From: Oxalobacteraceae bacterium
GTDB taxonomy: Bacteria; Pseudomonadota; Gammaproteobacteria; Burkholderiales; Burkholderiaceae_D
Reading direction: 5' to 3'
DNA: 7,278 nucleotides
Assembly: GCA_003132085.1 (NCBI GenBank)
Contig: PKWO01000071.1
Span: 19,331 to 26,608, forward strand
Under the pieces are notes generated by a model. The model had not been told where the DNA came from and did no database searches. It worked only from the letters and a program-made list of their open reading frames with translations. Made by a program: the position numbers and the translations under genes. Below are positions 1 to 6,743 of this stretch, piece by piece (within the stretch, counting starts at the first letter, position 1; each line of letters starts with the position of its first letter).

Positions 1-1
1 C

Positions 2-262
2 GAGGCACTAAAGACCATGCCCGAAATCGCCGATGCCGCAGGTTACCATTTGCTCCCGTTCACTATGTCGCAGCGCCCAGTATTGATGCTGCTCTGCGTT
101 TCGGAATCGGCGTGCGCTCATGTCGCCGCCAAAGAGAAAAAGGATGGCACACAGATAGCGATCGCCAAAGGTGCGCTGCTGCTGTTGGTCACATCAGACG
201 CCATCGATGACGCCCGCCTGAAAAAATTGAGGGCGGCAATATCGCACTTCAGGCCGCGCTAA
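2..262 (+). CDS. C-terminal part of an unrecognised protein (5' end outside window)
   Basis: The frame is open from the left edge and ends at TAA 260-262, so this is probably the last 86 codons of a gene beginning upstream. An internal ATG at 17 would give an 81-residue protein, but the only purine-rich stretch before it (GAGG at 2-5) is too far away to be convincing. The visible part has a hydrophobic, Cys-containing segment (VLMLLCVSESACAH), a charged turn (AAKEKKDGTQ), a short hydrophobic strand (GALLLLVTSD) and a basic helical end (ARLKKLRAAISHF). The alternation suggests a small alpha/beta cytoplasmic domain rather than a membrane protein. I do not recognise the family and assign no function. 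It converges on the ParA gene, with a small hairpin just after its stop codon. Confidence 0.45.
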   Translation, partial: EALKTMPEIADAAGYHLLPFTMSQRPVLMLLCVSESACAHVAAKEKKDGTQIAIAKGALLLLVTSDAIDDARLKKLRAAISHFRPR

Positions 263-360
263 GTTCGCGTGCTTGCCGATGCCGCACGCGTGGCGTAGGA
301 GCCGAGCAGTGCGCATTGTTTGCGCCGTGAACTAATAGCCGCTCCAGCGCGCTTCCATCC
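263..360. other. Convergent intergenic gap
   Basis: This 98-nt spacer lies between the stop of the left-edge gene and the stop of the minus-strand ParA gene. Besides the hairpin at 266-290 it holds a second short dyad, GCGCA (311-315) and TGCGC (321-325), around TTGTT. That dyad lies downstream of ParA on the minus strand and could help end its transcript. No T-tract follows it in either direction. I see no gene here. Confidence 0.5.
266..290 (+). terminator. Hairpin just after the left-edge gene, possible weak terminator
   Basis: CGCGTGC (266-272) and GCACGCG (284-290) are perfect reverse complements around an 11-nt loop, starting 3 nt after the TAA stop at 260-262. No T-run follows, so this is not a classical intrinsic terminator. 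It could mark a transcript end or stabilise a 3' end. Confidence 0.3.
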
Positions 361-972
361 TCAGTGCTGCACCCACTGAATAATATCCTGCCATTGCTCG
401 ATGTCTTTTTCCACACGCGACGGCGCAACATCCCACAACGTGGTGCCATGTGCGGCGAGCTGCACATAATTCTGCGTGTCGCGCAAATAACCCAGCACAG
501 GCAAACCTAGGCCGCTTACATAGTGCGCCAACTGATCGGCAGCCCGGGTGCGGCTATTGACGCGCATGCCCAGCACACCGACATGATATTTGCCGCGATG
601 ATCTTTTAATTTTTGCAAAAATGATTGCGTCGCCAGGATATCGAACATCGATGCTTGCAGCGGCACAATCACCTTGTCGGCAATCCGCATCACCTCATCG
701 AAACGTGCGCCGTCGAAGCCGGCGGGTGTATCCAGTACCATGTGCGTCGTGCCTTTAGGCGGCCTGGCGATATGCCCTTCACCGACCTCCCATGCCGCAA
801 TCGGCGGCAAGGATTGCGGTCGCAACGCCAACCAGGAGCGCGACGACTGCTGCACATCAACGTCGCCGAGCATGACATTACAACCTTGGTAGGTGAAATA
901 CCCGGCAAGATTTGTCGCCAAGGTACTCTTGCCGACACCTCCTTTAGGGTTGGCAACCACAATCACTGGCAT
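361..972 (-). CDS. Orphan ParA/MinD-family ATPase
   Basis: This 203-residue protein is a deviant-Walker P-loop ATPase of the ParA superfamily. Seen in the sequence: deviant Walker A KGGVGKST at residues 10-17, carrying both the signature lysine K10 and K15; Walker A' region DVDVQQSS at 37-44; Walker B VLDTPAG at 79-85. There is no N-terminal helix-turn-helix extension, so it belongs with small ParF-like or orphan ParAs rather than long P1-type ParA. In the family, ATP-dependent dimers bind DNA non-specifically and pattern a cargo such as plasmids, chromosomes, chemoreceptor arrays or carboxysomes. The start is well supported: TAAGGA (985-980 on the minus strand) sits 7 nt before ATG. No ParB-like gene is next to it, and I found no canonical parS (TGTTTCACGTGAAACA). 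It is divergent from the condensin operon. The family call is firm; the cargo is unknown. Confidence 0.92.
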   Translation of the reverse strand: MPVIVVANPKGGVGKSTLATNLAGYFTYQGCNVMLGDVDVQQSSRSWLALRPQSLPPIAAWEVGEGHIARPPKGTTHMVLDTPAGFDGARFDEVMRIADKVIVPLQASMFDILATQSFLQKLKDHRGKYHVGVLGMRVNSRTRAADQLAHYVSGLGLPVLGYLRDTQNYVQLAAHGTTLWDVAPSRVEKDIEQWQDIIQWVQH

Positions 973-1365
973 GATTTATTCCTTATAAAAAGAACTTCGA
1001 GGTTGCCCGATATGTCGAATGGCAGCATATGGCACGATGCTGACGCAAGAGTATCATGCGACATTGGCGTTTCATATCCACTGTAAACCGGTTTTGCTTG
1101 TTAATGATGATAGCTTAGCGATTGGTTGGGCAGTTGCCTCAAAGCGACAATTGATCCGAGCGGGTTTATTTATTGTGTTAATAATAATTGATTTGCGATA
1201 TTTAACTCAATTGCAGAGATAACTGCGGCAACAGCGTGTAACTTTAGCGAATAAATTCATTGCCGCACCCAGCATCTGACGTAACAAACGTCGTTGATCT
1301 ATGCCATTCGGGGCAGGCACCGTCTTTTATGCCAAAATACGCCCCCGCCGTCTTAAAATACCCGG
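973..1365. promoter_or_regulatory. Divergent regulatory region between parA-like gene and condensin operon
   Basis: This 393-nt gap separates two divergent starts and should hold promoters for both. From about 1165 to 1235 the sequence is clearly richer in A+T than its surroundings. Within it, TTGTGT (1173-1178) and GATATT (1197-1202), 18 nt apart, are a weak sigma-70-like pair facing the operon. GACGT (1278-1282) and ACGTC (1288-1292) form a perfect 5-bp dyad around AACAA and could be an operator half-site pair. I saw no convincing promoter for the ParA gene. A 67-codon open frame at 1019-1222 has no ribosome-binding site and is not called. I see no tRNA or other RNA gene here. Confidence 0.4.
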
Positions 1366-2697
1366 ATGCAGAACACTTCAATTACGACCGATTCGCCGCT
1401 GGAACATGAGCAGCACGACACCCTGCAAGCCTACTTCAAACCCGAGATAACCCCCGACGATATTGAAGCCGTGTTTCGCCTGAAACGCGCGCAACCGATG
1501 ATTCATGCGTTCACGGCCTTGTTTCATGGCGGTTTCGACGGTGTGTTGGTACGCCTGCTGGTATTGCGCGAACTGGCATCCGAGCCCGAGTCGCCGACGT
1601 TTTCACGCGCCGACATCAACGTCAAGTTGGCCTATATGGAGTCGGATAGCCTGGAAACAGTGCTGGCGCGGCTACGCACGCACCAATTACTGGCCTGGGA
1701 TCAAGCGCAAGGGGTATATCGCGTTACCGCAACTGCGCGCAATGTGCTGGCGGCGCTCGACAGCTTATTGTTGCTGAACCAAAGCGATGACGAAGTCGAG
1801 ATCGGCTTTCTGCTATCGCAAGTCGCCGGCGCACAAGCGGTCGGCGGCGTTTCCGGCGAACAATTACAACATCTGCTGGGCCGGCTGGTCGATCTAACCG
1901 AAGAATTCCGCGATGCCATCGCCTCCGGGTCCGAATTCCGCCTGCGAACCGCCCAGGCCAAATGGAATATCGCTTGCGACTGGGTGGAAAAGGGTTCGGA
2001 GATCATTCACGCGATCACCGCCGACGCGCGCGCGGACAGCGCCACGCACCGGGCGGCACAAGCGATAGGCAGGGCGCAAAGCGCGCTGCTCAATATGCAA
2101 GGCATGTTTTCCCGCGCACTGAACCAGATCGAGCGCCAACGCGTACATTTAGGCCAATCGGGCCTGTCGACCACCGACATCAAGACTTGGCTGTTGCGCC
2201 AGGATGACCTGTGCGCACTGGCTGCAGGCGCACTGGCTCAACCGGTATCGCCGCTATTCACGACGCCTGCCGAAATGATAGACGTGGCGGAAGCCGAACT
2301 GCTGGCCGAACGCGCCGAGGTCGTCGCCGATAGGCTGCCGGCCGGCCAGGACGCCCCTGTTTCACACGAACAAGCAACGCCGATGATGTTGGAACTGGAC
2401 GATTGGCTGGATCGCCTTTCTGCGTTCTCGACCACTGCAGCGGCACCGGCGCCGGTGCAAAACACTTTATTACCGGCCAGTTTCGCGCTTGCCTCTTATC
2501 GTGCATCGCTATTGCCGCTGTTGGGCGACGTCGGCGAATCCAGCCTGCAAGGGGCAACCGCGAAACTGGCTCGCCTGCCCATCATCTTTCGATCCAGCGA
2601 CGAGATGACGCTGCTGTCCGACCCCCATATAGCAGCAATCTCGAAAGCCTCGCTTTCGCACCAATCGGAAAACGACATAACCCACCGCCATGAATGA
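1366..2697 (+). CDS. MukF/MksF/JetA-like kleisin subunit of an SMC complex
   Basis: This is the first gene of a three-gene operon; its 443-residue product is probably the kleisin that bridges the two heads of the downstream SMC and carries the KITE subunit. An N-terminal winged-helix region (about 54-135) runs from LVRLLVLREL through VLARLRTHQLL to a VYRVTATAR wing. A long helical region follows (about 140-290), then an acidic, Ala/Pro-rich linker (about 305-365) and a C-terminal alpha/beta region (about 366-428) fitting a second winged helix that contacts an SMC head. This order and length match MukF-type kleisins. The assignment rests on architecture and on the KITE and SMC genes that follow, because kleisins are poorly conserved. 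ATG 1366 is the earliest possible start: an in-frame TAA lies at 1354-1356. No good Shine-Dalgarno precedes it. The stop overlaps the next gene by 8 nt. Confidence 0.75.
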   Translation: MQNTSITTDSPLEHEQHDTLQAYFKPEITPDDIEAVFRLKRAQPMIHAFTALFHGGFDGVLVRLLVLRELASEPESPTFSRADINVKLAYMESDSLETVLARLRTHQLLAWDQAQGVYRVTATARNVLAALDSLLLLNQSDDEVEIGFLLSQVAGAQAVGGVSGEQLQHLLGRLVDLTEEFRDAIASGSEFRLRTAQAKWNIACDWVEKGSEIIHAITADARADSATHRAAQAIGRAQSALLNMQGMFSRALNQIERQRVHLGQSGLSTTDIKTWLLRQDDLCALAAGALAQPVSPLFTTPAEMIDVAEAELLAERAEVVADRLPAGQDAPVSHEQATPMMLELDDWLDRLSAFSTTAAAPAPVQNTLLPASFALASYRASLLPLLGDVGESSLQGATAKLARLPIIFRSSDEMTLLSDPHIAAISKASLSHQSENDITHRHE

Positions 2698-3352
2698 CGA
2701 CTCCCAAGTGCTGATTGCACGCCTGCTGACGCATCAAACCCTGAAACGCGACGATCGCCTGGTCAGACGCGCACTGTCAGATGAATTATTCCGCGCCGAC
2801 ATCGATACCCGTCTGCAGGCCTGCGGTTTGAAATTTCTCGATAATGTTTATGCCGACCATGTCACGCTGGCCCTGGCGCGCGAGGTCGAGCCGAAAATTT
2901 TCGGTGCCCGCGAAGTGTGGCAGAACAACAATTTTGGATTGGCGCGCGACGGTGTGGCGCTACTCGTCGTATTGTGGGCGCAAATCATCTTGCCCAAGCG
3001 CGAAAGACAGGAGGCGCACCAACCTGCGGATCAGGATCAGAACGACATGTTCGGCAAAGACAAGCCGCTGCCGCGCGCCGAACACGCATCGATCGGAATA
3101 TCCTACCGAGCATTGTTGGCCGATTTCGGCGACAAGTTGGGCAAGAAAACCCGCATGGACATGAACCTGGGGCAACTTGCCAAACACGGTTTTATCGAAC
3201 GCAAAGGCGATGCGATTGTTGAAGGTCCGCTGCTGGATCTGATGATGGATACCGATGTCCTGAAAGAGCGCATCATCAACGGCGCGCTAGCCGATGTATT
3301 TCAACGTCCACCACACGACGCCATCATTTTGCCCCTCCCGACGACGGAATAA
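2690..3352 (+). CDS. MukE/MksE/JetB-like KITE subunit
   Basis: This 220-residue protein is predicted to be the tandem winged-helix (KITE) subunit that sits on the kleisin, like MukE, MksE or the DUF4194 protein JetB. It shows two folded halves. The N-terminal half (about 5-100) has helices rich in Leu, Arg and Asp and ends in a hydrophobic helix, VALLVVLWAQIIL. A polar linker (about 103-130) with a QDQND stretch follows. The C-terminal half (about 134-200) reads as a winged helix: a first helix at YRALLADFG, a recognition-type stretch at MNLGQLAKHGFIER, a wing at GDAIVEGP, then an LKERIINGAL helix. Its start overlaps the kleisin stop as ATGAATGA (2690-2697), which predicts translational coupling; there is no strong independent ribosome-binding site. 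The SMC start follows 8 nt after its stop. The identification relies heavily on operon context and size. Confidence 0.72.
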   Translation: MNDDSQVLIARLLTHQTLKRDDRLVRRALSDELFRADIDTRLQACGLKFLDNVYADHVTLALAREVEPKIFGAREVWQNNNFGLARDGVALLVVLWAQIILPKRERQEAHQPADQDQNDMFGKDKPLPRAEHASIGISYRALLADFGDKLGKKTRMDMNLGQLAKHGFIERKGDAIVEGPLLDLMMDTDVLKERIINGALADVFQRPPHDAIILPLPTTE

Positions 3353-3360
3353 GACAGTCC

Positions 3361-6189
3361 ATGTTTCATATCAAATCGCTAGAACTGGTTCATTGGGATT
3401 ACTGGCAGCGGGTCAAGAATATCCCGTTGGATGCCAAGATCATCACGATTGCCGGGCAAAACGGCTCCGGTAAGACCACGCTGCTGGACGCGTTGCGCAC
3501 ACTGTTCGGCCTCGATTGCTCGATGGGGCGCACCTACAAGCATTACGCCCGGCACTCCGGGCAGCAAACCGCGTGGCTCAGGGCCGTGGTCGACAACAAG
3601 GCGGTCGGGCGTCAATTGTCAAATCGGCCGTTCCGATCGTCGGGTTTTTTCAGCGACGATGAAGTAACGCTGTTTTGCCAGATACAAAAAAACGGCGGCG
3701 ACTGGAAGCGTCAATATTTGATGCGCGGCGGGATCGTGGAAATTGAAGCAGTGCAGGACGCCAACGATTGGCTAGGCGTAGAAAGTTACCGGAAGCGGCT
3801 CGCCAACGCCGGCCTGTCGCCGGCCATGGCCAAAGTGCTGGCATTGGAGCAAGGCGAGACCGACAAGTTGTGCGAATACGCGCCGCGGCAATTGCTGGAT
3901 CTGGTCTTTCAGGTGTTCGGCGACAAGGAGGTGCTGGATGCGTATGACGAAGCCAAGCGTCACCAGCGCGACACCGAAATCGAATTGCAACGCTTCGAGG
4001 CCGAGCTGGAGTCGTCTAAAACCAATCTCGAGGGTCTGCGACTAAGGGTTGCAAATTATCATCAATGGGAGGGTCTAAACAAGGAGCGCAAGGATTTGCA
4101 GGAGGAAATTCTGCCCACCCTTGAATATCACGAAACCAGAGAACAAGCGGCACGCATCAGTAAAGCGCTACGCGACACCAAGAAATCGTTGCGTTCGCAA
4201 GACGTTCAATTGTCGGACAAACGCGCCGAACTAGCCCAGCGCGCCAATACGCTTAGTGCCGCACAACAGAACGAAGCGGAACTGGAAACCGAAAAATCGA
4301 CACTGGAAACCCGCCTGCAGGAAATCAACGGCAAACTGAAACCGAAAGAGAGTTTGCTGGAACAAAAACTACGCCTGCAAAAACTGGCTGCCGACGCCGG
4401 CGCCGACATTGCCGAAGTAGCCACCGCGCTGCAGGGTAACGAAACGGCTCTTACACGCCAGCGCCAAATCCGCGATAGCCTTTCGGCCCGGATTGCCAGC
4501 GACAAAGACGCCATCGCTGCGTTGCAAGGCAAAGCTGCGTTGCCGGAGCCGGAGAATGTGCGCGCAATGCGGCGCGCAATGAACGAGGCCGGCATTCGCC
4601 ACCTGATGCTGCCGGATATCGTCGAAGTCACCGACCCGCGCTGGCAAGCGGCGGTCGAAGGCGTATTGCGCGGCTATGCATTTGTGATGCTGCTGGAAAA
4701 CCCGCGCGATGCCGTTGCCGCCTACCGGCTCGGCGAAAAAGAGCGTTACGGACATTTTATCGTGCCGGAGCGCGTTGCCGCGCCGGCGGCCGACGATCAA
4801 AGCCTGTTATCCGTCGTGCGCTTCAGCGCGGCGGCGCCTGCATGGCTGATCGACCAATTGGCACGCATCAAGCGAGTCGACTCGGTCGAGGCGGGAATGC
4901 GCATGGCTGGTGCCGACGAATGGATTACGCCGGACGCATTCCATCGCGAAAGGCGCGGCGGCCGTTCGCTGTTTGTCGAGGCGGCACGCTATCGCTTCGG
5001 TCAGGCCGGTCGCGCGCAACGGCTGGCGGCGTTGCAAAATGCCCTGCCGGCGTTGGAAATCGAGGAAGACCAATTGACACTGAAGATCGGCAAACTGGCC
5101 GGCGAAGTCAGCGCGTTGAAAGCGCGTCTGGCCGGCGTCGACGCGGCCAAGGAATTGGTAGCCCGCCAAACCGAGTTCGACGAGGCGGAACACAGCGCCA
5201 TTCCATTAAAAGCGGCACGCACCGAAGTTGGGACACGCCTCGGCGAACTCTACCCGCTGATCAAGCACTCGACCGAAACGCGCACCCGCGCCGACACCGC
5301 CTGGCAGAATACCAAGACTTCGCTAACCGACAGCCAGAGCCAGCAACGCCTCGCGCAAAAGCGATATCGCGAGGAGCGCACTGCACATGCGCAAACGCTG
5401 GTCGAGTTCCATCTGGCGTGGCGACGTCTACCCTTCAATTGGCGCAAACCTGCGCGAGGCATGGCCTTGGCGACTGAGCACCAAAATGCTCATCAAGTCG
5501 ATCTGCGCATCAAGAGCTTGATTGCCAATCTGGCACTGGACAACTGGGAAACAGATCCCACCGTCGTCGATCAACACACTCGACTCAATGAGCAGTTGCA
5601 TGGGCGCCAAACTGAAACCGAAGAGCGACGTTATCAAAACAACCGCGCGATTGAAGCGACCGGCAATGCACGCGGCGCCTATATCGAGCGTTTGCGCTAT
5701 ACCGTCAAGACATATAGCCGCAACATCAAGGAATTAGGAGAGCTCGCCGGCATCGAAGTGCACTCCGACCCGGTTCGTCTGGAAAACGACGACGTCCAGT
5801 TGGCGCAGGCCGGTTTGCATGTGCGCTTCAAATTCGACGGCAAAGGACCGATCGGCATGAACGATGGCGAGGCTTCGGGCGGACAGCAGGTGATGAAGTC
5901 GCTGATCCTATTAATCGGCTTGCTGAAATCGGAAGATGGCTCGGGTGGGTTTGTGTTTATCGACGAGCCGTTCGCGCATCTGGACATCCGCAACATCCAA
6001 CTGGTTGGCGAATTCCTCAAAAACACCGACGCTCAGTACTTGATGACGACGCCGCTGACCCATAACACAGACGTCTACGATCCCTCCGAGCTGACCCTGA
6101 TCACCAGCAAGAAGAAAAAGGACATGGATTGGGCGCAACCGATCTTTGTGCTGCAGCGACGCGTGGCGGCTGCAGCCAAAGTAGCCTGA
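3361..6189 (+). CDS. SMC-family ATPase (MksB/JetC-like condensin motor), short-armed
   Basis: This 942-residue SMC ATPase is the predicted DNA-translocating motor of the operon. Walker A is GQNGSGKTT at 32-40 (K38). A head motif, LALEQGETDKL, at 160-170 resembles the conserved QGE region of SMC and Rad50 proteins. The N-terminal coiled coil covers about 187-392. A globular hinge spans about 395-550, with SMC-hinge-like WQAAVEGVLRGYAFVMLLE and a following YGHFIVPER. The returning coil covers about 551-795. The C-terminal head carries signature EASGGQQV (837-844), Walker B FVFIDEP (864-870; D868, catalytic E869), D-loop HLD (873-875) and a TTPLTH segment (896-901). All ATPase motifs look intact. 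The arms, about 200 residues each, are shorter than in typical bacterial SMC. The DEPFAHLD Walker B differs from canonical SMC. SMC membership is firm. The MksB/JetC subgroup is inferred from gene order, and assignment to Wadjet is unsupported because no JetD is visible. Confidence 0.9.
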   Translation: MFHIKSLELVHWDYWQRVKNIPLDAKIITIAGQNGSGKTTLLDALRTLFGLDCSMGRTYKHYARHSGQQTAWLRAVVDNKAVGRQLSNRPFRSSGFFSDDEVTLFCQIQKNGGDWKRQYLMRGGIVEIEAVQDANDWLGVESYRKRLANAGLSPAMAKVLALEQGETDKLCEYAPRQLLDLVFQVFGDKEVLDAYDEAKRHQRDTEIELQRFEAELESSKTNLEGLRLRVANYHQWEGLNKERKDLQEEILPTLEYHETREQAARISKALRDTKKSLRSQDVQLSDKRAELAQRANTLSAAQQNEAELETEKSTLETRLQEINGKLKPKESLLEQKLRLQKLAADAGADIAEVATALQGNETALTRQRQIRDSLSARIASDKDAIAALQGKAALPEPENVRAMRRAMNEAGIRHLMLPDIVEVTDPRWQAAVEGVLRGYAFVMLLENPRDAVAAYRLGEKERYGHFIVPERVAAPAADDQSLLSVVRFSAAAPAWLIDQLARIKRVDSVEAGMRMAGADEWITPDAFHRERRGGRSLFVEAARYRFGQAGRAQRLAALQNALPALEIEEDQLTLKIGKLAGEVSALKARLAGVDAAKELVARQTEFDEAEHSAIPLKAARTEVGTRLGELYPLIKHSTETRTRADTAWQNTKTSLTDSQSQQRLAQKRYREERTAHAQTLVEFHLAWRRLPFNWRKPARGMALATEHQNAHQVDLRIKSLIANLALDNWETDPTVVDQHTRLNEQLHGRQTETEERRYQNNRAIEATGNARGAYIERLRYTVKTYSRNIKELGELAGIEVHSDPVRLENDDVQLAQAGLHVRFKFDGKGPIGMNDGEASGGQQVMKSLILLIGLLKSEDGSGGFVFIDEPFAHLDIRNIQLVGEFLKNTDAQYLMTTPLTHNTDVYDPSELTLITSKKKKDMDWAQPIFVLQRRVAAAAKVA

Positions 6190-6210
6190 CAAGGTTGTTT
6201 GCGACGATAA

Positions 6211-6238
6211 AAAGTGGCGAAGTGCGCCGCGCCGCTTT
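6211..6238 (+). terminator. Probable terminator-like hairpin after the condensin operon
   Basis: AAAGTGGCG (6211-6219) pairs with CGCCGCTTT (6230-6238) over 9 bp with one G-U wobble and a 10-nt loop, beginning 21 nt after the SMC stop codon. The stem is GC-rich near the loop and ends in TTT, with A residues on the 5' side. The T-run is short, so termination may be partial. Confidence 0.45.
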
Positions 6239-6285
6239 ACCCTGACATGGTATTATTGGTCGGATATTCATCGCTCATATAGAGG

Positions 6286-6313
6286 GCGCAGCAGAACCGA
6301 CATCCTGCTGCGC
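6286..6313. other. Perfect 9-bp hairpin
   Basis: GCGCAGCAG (6286-6294) and CTGCTGCGC (6305-6313) are exact reverse complements around a 10-nt loop. No T-run follows on the plus strand. It could be a second terminator-like element, an RNA 3' end or a protein-binding dyad. It is the strongest simple secondary-structure signal in this gap. Confidence 0.55.
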
Positions 6314-6366
6314 GAAGTGGTGTATATGCCATTACTGTCGTTGCAACGAGAGCATTGCCTGCATCG

Positions 6367-6411
6367 AATACCTATACGCGTTCGACAAAACTAGGTATTA
6401 TTGCTTAGAAT
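6367..6411 (+). promoter_or_regulatory. Putative sigma-70 promoter with an overlapping dyad, facing cheZ
   Basis: TCGACA (6382-6387) and TAGAAT (6406-6411) each match the sigma-70 -35 and -10 consensus at five of six positions, with an 18-nt spacer. An 8-bp perfect dyad, AATACCTA (6367-6374) and TAGGTATT (6392-6399), brackets the -35 element, a position suited to a repressor or activator site. The predicted transcript would start near 6418 and give cheZ a leader of about 325 nt. I found no sigma-28 consensus with correct spacing in this gap. Confidence 0.4.
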
Positions 6412-6575
6412 AAACAAAGCTTTATGTAGTTAGAATAAGTACTGGCTCGATTAATTGTTTGTGCACTCAGTCAACAGGCTGCGCAAGCAAGCGTTAATCG
6501 CTGCTCATGAATCAAACCCTCGTGGGTAGTGAAGTTAGCTAGTTTGCAATTGTATCGCGAATACTCAGGACGATC

Positions 6576-6719
6576 ATGGGCAAGATGCCGGATCCAATCC
6601 CGTTACTCGCAACGCCAAGGTATTCAGCGAATGCCAATAACAAGGTCAAGGCCGTGCCGACCGGCATTGCACATCAATTGCCGGAGGGCAGACACATGCG
6701 CTCTCAGACCGAAAACTGA
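6576..6719 (+). CDS. Possible 47-residue small protein upstream of cheZ
   Basis: An ATG at 6576 is preceded by AGGA (6567-6570) at about 5 nt spacing, better than the sites of the condensin genes, and the frame closes with TGA at 6717-6719. The product starts MGKMPDPIPLL, is polar and basic, and has no transmembrane segment. Third codon positions are about two-thirds G or C, similar to neighbouring genes. It ends 24 nt before the cheZ start and lies in the same frame, but is separated from it by two in-frame stops. It could be a small protein or leader peptide, or chance. I recognise no family. Confidence 0.3.
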   Translation: MGKMPDPIPLLATPRYSANANNKVKAVPTGIAHQLPEGRHMRSQTEN

Positions 6720-6743
6720 AAACCATAAAGAAAGACCCAGATC

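Larger units (their letters stand above)
6190..6743. other. 554-nt intergenic region between the SMC gene and cheZ
   Basis: This region holds no large open frame with gene-like features and in particular no TOPRIM or JetD-type gene. It contains two hairpins (6211-6238 and 6286-6313), a dyad of AATACCTA (6367-6374) and TAGGTATT (6392-6399), a plausible sigma-70 promoter (6382-6411), two copies of TTAGAATAA 25 nt apart (6405-6413 and 6430-6438), a 10-bp direct repeat GGTATTATTG (6249-6258 and 6394-6403) and a possible 47-codon ORF (6576-6719). The overlapping plus-strand open frame 6529-6747 has no ribosome-binding site and an Arg-rich, shadow-like composition, so it is not called. Confidence 0.5.

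Noticed and set aside
625..1086. 153-codon plus-strand open frame
   Set aside because: It lies opposite the ParA gene, whose motifs and strong ribosome-binding site are on the minus strand. Its product is Arg/His-rich, as expected of a shadow frame.
1019..1222. 67-codon ORF with a hydrophobic end in the divergent gap
   Set aside because: There is no ribosome-binding site, and the hydrophobic segment is simply the AT-rich patch read in one frame. Nothing else supports a gene.
4206..4800. Two long minus-strand open frames (141 and 143 codons) inside the SMC gene
   Set aside because: They mirror the coiled-coil and hinge coding sequence and have Ser/Ala/Arg-rich, domain-less products. Typical antisense shadows.
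4842..5477. 211-codon plus-strand frame inside the SMC gene
   Set aside because: Alternate frame of a gene whose own frame is intact through hinge and coil; the product is extremely Arg/Gly-rich.
6176..6210. Sigma-28-like elements (CAAAGTAG and GACGATAA) near the SMC stop
   Set aside because: The spacing is about 18 nt instead of the roughly 11 expected for sigma-28 promoters, and both boxes are imperfect.
6418..6743. Cyclic-di-GMP riboswitch in the putative cheZ leader
   Set aside because: I looked because these switches precede motility genes, but the conserved GEMM sequence blocks and paired stems are not present.
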